The notes under the pieces were generated by a model. The model made no database searches and was not told the origin of the DNA. It saw only the letters and a program-made list of their open reading frames with translations. A DNA stretch of 64,000 bases from Thermotomaculum hydrothermale (GTDB taxonomy: Bacteria > Acidobacteriota > Holophagae > Thermotomaculales > Thermotomaculaceae): the NCBI RefSeq assembly GCF_016592575.1, contig NZ_AP017470.1:1808501-1872500 (forward strand), in the 5' to 3' direction. Shown piece by piece: positions 59,777 to 64,000 of the stretch; position 1 is the first letter of the stretch, and every line of letters begins with the position of its first letter. A program made the position numbers and the translations under genes.

Positions 59777-60814
59777 ATGGGTTATAAGGGGTTTTCAGAT
59801 TTTAGAAGCGACACGGTGACAAGGCCAACTGAAGAGATGAGAAAAGCAATGTATGAAGCAGAGGTTGGAGACGATGTTTTAGGGGATGACCCCACTGTGA
59901 AAAGGCTTGAAGAGCTGGCGGCAGATATTACAGGGAAAGAGGCCGGGTTGTTTGTACCGTCAGGGACAATGGGAAATACCATTGCAGTTAAATTAGGCTC
60001 TAAAGAGGGAACAGAGATTATATTGGAAGAAAAAAGCCACATTTACAACTTTGAGGCGGCAAACATGGCAAGGTATGCCTCTGTTATGCCAAGGCCTGTT
60101 GAAAGCAAAAACGGAAGAATGAAGATTGAGGATATAAAAGGAAACATAAAAACTGTTTTAAGGGAACACATGCCTTCAACATCTATGATATGCCTTGAAA
60201 ATACACACAATTATTGGGGCGGGGCTGTTTTACCTGTTGAATACATTGAAGAGGTGAAAAAGGTAGCAAAGAAGAGTAATTTGCACCTTCACCTTGACGG
60301 GGCAAGGGTTTTCAACGCAGCAACCGCTTTAAAGGTTGGTGTTAAAGAAATTACAAAGCACTTTGATTCAGTTATGTTTTGCCTATCAAAGGGGCTTTGT
60401 GCACCTGTTGGTTCAATGCTTGTTGGAAGCAGGGAATTTATAAAAAATGCAAGAATTTTGAGGAAAAGCTTTGGCGGTGGAATGAGACAGGTGGGAATTT
60501 TAGCTGCAGCAGGGATAATTTCAATTGAGAAGATGACAAAAAGGCTTGAGGAAGACCACATAAGGGCAAGGAAACTTGCTGAAGGAATTGCTGATTTAAA
60601 AGGGTTAACAGTTGACTTAAATTCTGTTCAGACAAACTTTGTTATGGTTGAACTTAAAAATATGAATTCAACTCAATTTTTAGATGAATTAAAAAAAGAA
60701 GGTGTGCTTGCACTTCCATTCTCTGAAACAAGGGTAAGGTTTGTAACCCATAACGATATTGATGATAATGATGTTGAAAGGGCAATTAAAGCAATCAGGA
60801 AAATGTTAAAATAA
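59777..60814 (+). CDS. ltaE: Low-specificity L-threonine aldolase
   Basis: PLP enzyme splitting threonine to glycine and acetaldehyde; 345 residues. Signatures are FRSDTVTRPTEEMRKAMYEA at the N-terminus, GLFVPSGTMGN, and LHLDGARVFNAA with the PLP-contact aspartate D174. The PLP lysine is K205 in CLSKGLCAPVGS. AAGGAG SD. Full family length. Confidence 0.95.
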   Translation: MGYKGFSDFRSDTVTRPTEEMRKAMYEAEVGDDVLGDDPTVKRLEELAADITGKEAGLFVPSGTMGNTIAVKLGSKEGTEIILEEKSHIYNFEAANMARYASVMPRPVESKNGRMKIEDIKGNIKTVLREHMPSTSMICLENTHNYWGGAVLPVEYIEEVKKVAKKSNLHLHLDGARVFNAATALKVGVKEITKHFDSVMFCLSKGLCAPVGSMLVGSREFIKNARILRKSFGGGMRQVGILAAAGIISIEKMTKRLEEDHIRARKLAEGIADLKGLTVDLNSVQTNFVMVELKNMNSTQFLDELKKEGVLALPFSETRVRFVTHNDIDDNDVERAIKAIRKMLK

Positions 60815-60823
60815 AAAAATGTA

Positions 60824-61924
60824 ATGAGACTTTTTAAGGATTTTGTAGCAAAAGAAATTTTGTTTATAATTTTCCTCATTGCTGGAATAGTTTTGCTAAT
60901 TTTATCTCCACAATCAATTAAAACACTTCCTCAACTGGTTGATTGGGAAACTATTGCCATATTAAGCGGATTCTTGTTTATCACCAAAGGGATTGAAGAA
61001 AGCGGATACCTTGAAAAACTTGTTCTTTACTTTTCAGGGAAAGTTAATACTGAAAAAATGGTAGCGCTTACATTTATTTTGTTAACTGGTTTTTTATCTA
61101 TGTTTTTAACCAACGATATTGCTTTGTTTATAGTAATACCTTTCACAATAATCTTTTTTAAAACTATTGAAAATAATTTAACCAAATTAATTGTTCTGGA
61201 AGCACTGGCCGCAAACGCAGGCTCCGCTTTAACCCCAATTGGAAATCCTCAAAATATTTTTCTGTGGAAACAGTGGGATATTTCTTTTTTTCAATTTATA
61301 TTCAAACTATTTCCTCTTTTTATAGTTTTAATCTCTATTCTTATTGTTTTTGCACTGGTAATGTTCAGGAAAAATTCTATAATTCAGAATGATAAAAACT
61401 TAAAAAAACCTGTAGATTCTGCCCTTTTTAAGTGGTCTCTTGTTCTATTTCCATTATTTATTGTGGCGATTGAAACAGACAATACTTATTTTTTCTTACC
61501 GTTCATAGTTGTTTTCTATTTGCTATTTTTTCGCAAAATAATAAAAAAAATAGATTACATTTTTATTGTGCTTTTCATCCTGGTTTTTATTGATATGAAC
61601 CTTTTGTCACAGTTAAAAATTGTAAAAGTATTTATTACTCACTTTGACTTTTTAAAAGGATTTAACATCTATTTTTTCTCAGCTTTTCTATCCCAGATCA
61701 CAAGCAATGTTCCGGCAACAATTCTTATTTCAAAGTTTTCAGGAAATTACAGAGCAATTGCCTATGGTGTTAATGTGGGGGGAAGCGGGCTTTTTTTAGC
61801 ATCTTTTGCAAACATTATTGCATTAAGGCTTGCAAAAAAGAAAGGACTGTTTTTTGAATTTCATAAAATATCTATTCTCTACTTTTTAGTTACTCTTTTA
61901 ATTACTTCTTTCTTGTTTTTTTAA
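60824..61924 (+). CDS. ArsB/NhaD-superfamily ion transporter
   Basis: 366 residues with about ten membrane helices. The signature loops FLTNDIALFIVIPF and GSALTPIGNPQNIFLW are typical of the ArsB/NhaD (IT) superfamily. The substrate (arsenite, sodium, or a carboxylate) cannot be decided. It is somewhat shorter than the ~420-residue norm. It starts ten bases after ltaE, with no strong SD (AAATGTAATG), so expression may depend on coupling. The end overlaps the plsB 3' end by four bases on the other strand. Confidence 0.85.
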   Translation: MRLFKDFVAKEILFIIFLIAGIVLLILSPQSIKTLPQLVDWETIAILSGFLFITKGIEESGYLEKLVLYFSGKVNTEKMVALTFILLTGFLSMFLTNDIALFIVIPFTIIFFKTIENNLTKLIVLEALAANAGSALTPIGNPQNIFLWKQWDISFFQFIFKLFPLFIVLISILIVFALVMFRKNSIIQNDKNLKKPVDSALFKWSLVLFPLFIVAIETDNTYFFLPFIVVFYLLFFRKIIKKIDYIFIVLFILVFIDMNLLSQLKIVKVFITHFDFLKGFNIYFFSAFLSQITSNVPATILISKFSGNYRAIAYGVNVGGSGLFLASFANIIALRLAKKKGLFFEFHKISILYFLVTLLITSFLFF

Positions 61925-64000
61925 AAAGCAATTGAAGATATATAAGATTTAATTCTTTCTTTTAATAGATAGTATTTCTCTTTTTCTTCAGTTGTTTCTG
62001 ATTTCTTAAACTGTTCAAAGAGTTTGTGCCAGTCAACATAGTTTGACTGGACAAATTGCTGGTGGGCATTTTGATAATAAAACTTGTTGATAGATTCCCT
62101 TCTCGTTATCTCTCCCATTGCATAGAGGTATTTTCCCCTGTCAATAAATTCAGAAACAATGTTTGAAGGTATATCAACATTGTCCCTTGCAATGGCATAG
62201 TAACCGTCAAGCACAGTGTAATAAGCCTCAAGGTATGAAAGTATCATTGAAGCAACATGTTTAAGTATTGGAATTGCGTGGGAACGGATTGTAATATTTT
62301 CCCCATCAACAGAAACAAGCCTGTAATCTTCAAGGTGTTTAAGCTCTTCCTTAACTTTTTCTACTGTTAATTCATCCTGTTGATATATAAACTCTTTTCT
62401 AAATAACTCAAAAAGAAAGTTAGCATCGTCAAATATTTCCTGAATTGTGAGTTTCTTCTTTTTTCTTAAAAGAATTGCATTTGAAATAAAAGCAACATAT
62501 AAAAATAGGTGAATTACATTATTTTTATAGTATTCGAGATAATTTCTCTTATCCTCATCAACAACATATACCTTTTTACCACCTAATTCCCTTACTTCAA
62601 CAACTCCCTTTTCTATAAAGTAATCAACAACCTTTTTTATTAAAAGCTCGTCATCTTCCATATCAAATACATCTGCAAGGGGTGCATTTATACTTTTAAC
62701 ATAAGTTAGCGCATAGGCAATCCTTCTCTGTAAACCAGTTTCAAGCAGTCCTTTTTTAATGTTTGAAAGCAAAATTAGAGAAGTAAGGGCAATGGGGGTT
62801 ACAATCGTTTCCTTCTCAATATCCCTTAAAACCCTGTAAGCAAGAAGTGAATTAAAGCGCCTGAACTCTTTTTCATCCAGCTGCTCTAAATCTATTCCAA
62901 TTTCATCTGCAAACTCTTTAACAGTAAATGGCTTAGCAAAGTTCATATATATTTTGCCGAAATTTTTGCCTAAAAACTTTGTTGTTTTTAAAACAGCTGC
63001 AGCACTTTCCTTCTCCTTTTTTCTTCCCTCCATTTCGCGCAAATATGCCCCAGACTCAAATAACTTTCCGTAAATAATTGATGTTGGAAGGATTACAATG
63101 TCTTTAACTCTGCCCTCTTTCACCTCTTTTGTGTTAAAAGACAACAACCCCATTTTTGGGTGAAGCAATTTTCCTGTTCTACTTCTTGTTCCTTCAAGGA
63201 AAAACTCCTGTGGCAAACCGTCAAGCAAAAGCCTTCTAATGTATGCCTGCAATATTACAGGATAAAGTTTGTCCCCTTTAATTGTCCTTCTTATAAAGTA
63301 TGCTCCGCTGTTTCTGAAAATATAACCCATAGGGAAAAAGGAAAGGTTTATCCCAGCAGCAATGTATGGCATTCGCAAATTGTATTTAAAAAACAGGTAT
63401 GAAACTATCAGGTAATCTGCGTGGCTTTTGTGGCATGGAAGAACAAGGGCTGGTAATTGCCCTGCAAGTTGCCTGTACTCTTCAAGTCTATTTTCGTTTA
63501 CCCAGAAGCCTTCTATAATTTTAGGCCACGCCCAGTCAAGAGTCCTCTCAAACTTAAAAATTACACTTTCTTTGTAGTTAGCTGCCATTTCATCAAGAAT
63601 TTTCAATGCCTTTTTAATAAGTTTTCTCTTTTTAGATAAATCATTCCCCGAAAGCTCCTCAATTTTAGCCTGCACTTCAGGGTCGTTTAAGACAAGGTGA
63701 ATTATTTTGTCTCTTTCCTTTAAAGGAGGGCCTATAACTATCTTTTCAAGTTTGTTTAATTCTTCGTCTATAACCTTGCCCAATTCCTCTATACTAAGAC
63801 TTTCATCTAACAAAAATGGCTCTCCAAAATCAATAACTGCCTTCTTACAACCTGTTATAACCTGCCAGATTTTGACAAGGGCTCTTGGATTATCCGGCTC
63901 ACCAAAAAGGAAATTCCAGTTGCTGTGTTCCCTTCTTGCAACTTTTTTCCAGAGTATAAAGGTTGGAATAAAAACAGGCTTTTTATTGTATTTGTTACAA
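61921..64000 (-). CDS. plsB: Glycerol-3-phosphate acyltransferase (5' end beyond window)
   Basis: First acylation of glycerol-3-phosphate in phospholipid synthesis. At least 692 codons are visible; the frame stays open to the right edge, so the N-terminus lies outside. The acyltransferase box is LPCHKSHADYLIVSYL (HX4D). Further motifs are FFPMGYIFRNSGAYFIRR, EFFLEGTRSRTGKLLHPKMG and VILPTSIIYGKL. The long C-terminal region and ~800-residue scale are typical of PlsB. The internal TTG near 63813 is not the true start because family-like sequence continues upstream (CKKAVIDFGEPF). Confidence 0.93.
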   Translation of the reverse strand, partial: CNKYNKKPVFIPTFILWKKVARREHSNWNFLFGEPDNPRALVKIWQVITGCKKAVIDFGEPFLLDESLSIEELGKVIDEELNKLEKIVIGPPLKERDKIIHLVLNDPEVQAKIEELSGNDLSKKRKLIKKALKILDEMAANYKESVIFKFERTLDWAWPKIIEGFWVNENRLEEYRQLAGQLPALVLPCHKSHADYLIVSYLFFKYNLRMPYIAAGINLSFFPMGYIFRNSGAYFIRRTIKGDKLYPVILQAYIRRLLLDGLPQEFFLEGTRSRTGKLLHPKMGLLSFNTKEVKEGRVKDIVILPTSIIYGKLFESGAYLREMEGRKKEKESAAAVLKTTKFLGKNFGKIYMNFAKPFTVKEFADEIGIDLEQLDEKEFRRFNSLLAYRVLRDIEKETIVTPIALTSLILLSNIKKGLLETGLQRRIAYALTYVKSINAPLADVFDMEDDELLIKKVVDYFIEKGVVEVRELGGKKVYVVDEDKRNYLEYYKNNVIHLFLYVAFISNAILLRKKKKLTIQEIFDDANFLFELFRKEFIYQQDELTVEKVKEELKHLEDYRLVSVDGENITIRSHAIPILKHVASMILSYLEAYYTVLDGYYAIARDNVDIPSNIVSEFIDRGKYLYAMGEITRRESINKFYYQNAHQQFVQSNYVDWHKLFEQFKKSETTEEKEKYYLLKERIKSYISSIAF

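Noticed and set aside
61921-63813. Complete plsB starting at the TTG near 63813
   Set aside because: The same frame continues with family-like sequence to the right window edge, so the gene is cut, not complete.

Overview
The window is a low-GC, gene-dense stretch of a bacterial chromosome, probably from an anaerobic or microaerophilic and perhaps thermophilic Gram-negative organism. The evidence is a respiratory complex I operon, a HydE [FeFe]-hydrogenase maturase, a Tat-exported superoxide reductase, a tryptophanyl-tRNA synthetase with a probable 4Fe-4S site, a tricorn-type peptidase, bactofilin, PlsB/PlsC and lipoproteins. The species cannot be named from the sequence. Promoters tend to carry an extended -10 (TGnTAWAAT), and TTG starts behind strong Shine-Dalgarno (SD) sequences are common.

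Layout: 1-8902 (-) is a complex I operon, nuoA-B-C-D-H-I-J-K-L-M-N, with nuoN cut by the window edge and no nuoE/F/G; a Crp/Fnr-like palindrome lies upstream. 9126-16120 (+) is a visibly AT-rich accessory island. It consists of seven tandem expression cassettes, each made of an extended -10 promoter, a short leader ORF, one envelope-directed cargo gene and a near-identical GC-stem terminator. Cassettes 1 and 6 carry near-duplicate ankyrin lipoproteins, and an IS256-type element interrupts the leader ORF of cassette 2. I consider this array the most novel object in the window. 16128-25854 (-) is a housekeeping run: dusB, galE, membrane protein, cmk, hisC, rluB-type, scpB, scpA, trpS, site-2 protease, hydE, pilin.

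26082-26248 (+) holds tRNA-Lys and tRNA-Glu, followed by a cfa-type methyltransferase (-). 27678-33619 (+) holds a DnaG-like zinc-finger protein, a two-domain radical SAM/DUF2344 protein, RNase G/E and a patatin-like lipase. queH (-) follows, possibly leaderless, then two small + strand genes. 35451-43884 (-) holds a tricorn-like peptidase, a DUF4143-type ATPase, a divergent PLP-fold protein, a SpoU methyltransferase and a PEP/pyruvate-binding protein. 44031-48256 (+) holds rhomboid, MgtE, an unknown gene, an aminotransferase and bactofilin. tRNA-Gly and an LVIVD propeller protein are on the minus strand. 50950-54300 (+) holds a lipid kinase, PlsC and a secreted multi-domain protein. An L,D-transpeptidase (-) is convergent with it. 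55015-61924 (+) holds an ALDH7-ALDH4 pair, a secreted protein, superoxide reductase, threonine aldolase and an ArsB/NhaD-type transporter. plsB (-) is cut by the right edge.

The core genes cover respiration, lipid synthesis, translation and RNA modification, and chromosome segregation. The cassette array inserted between nuo and dusB stands out as foreign-looking: duplicated, AT-rich, bearing an insertion sequence, and coding only for envelope-directed proteins plus tiny peptides. A plausible but unproven reading is an immunity or envelope-defence gene array that grows by recombination between its shared promoter and terminator segments.
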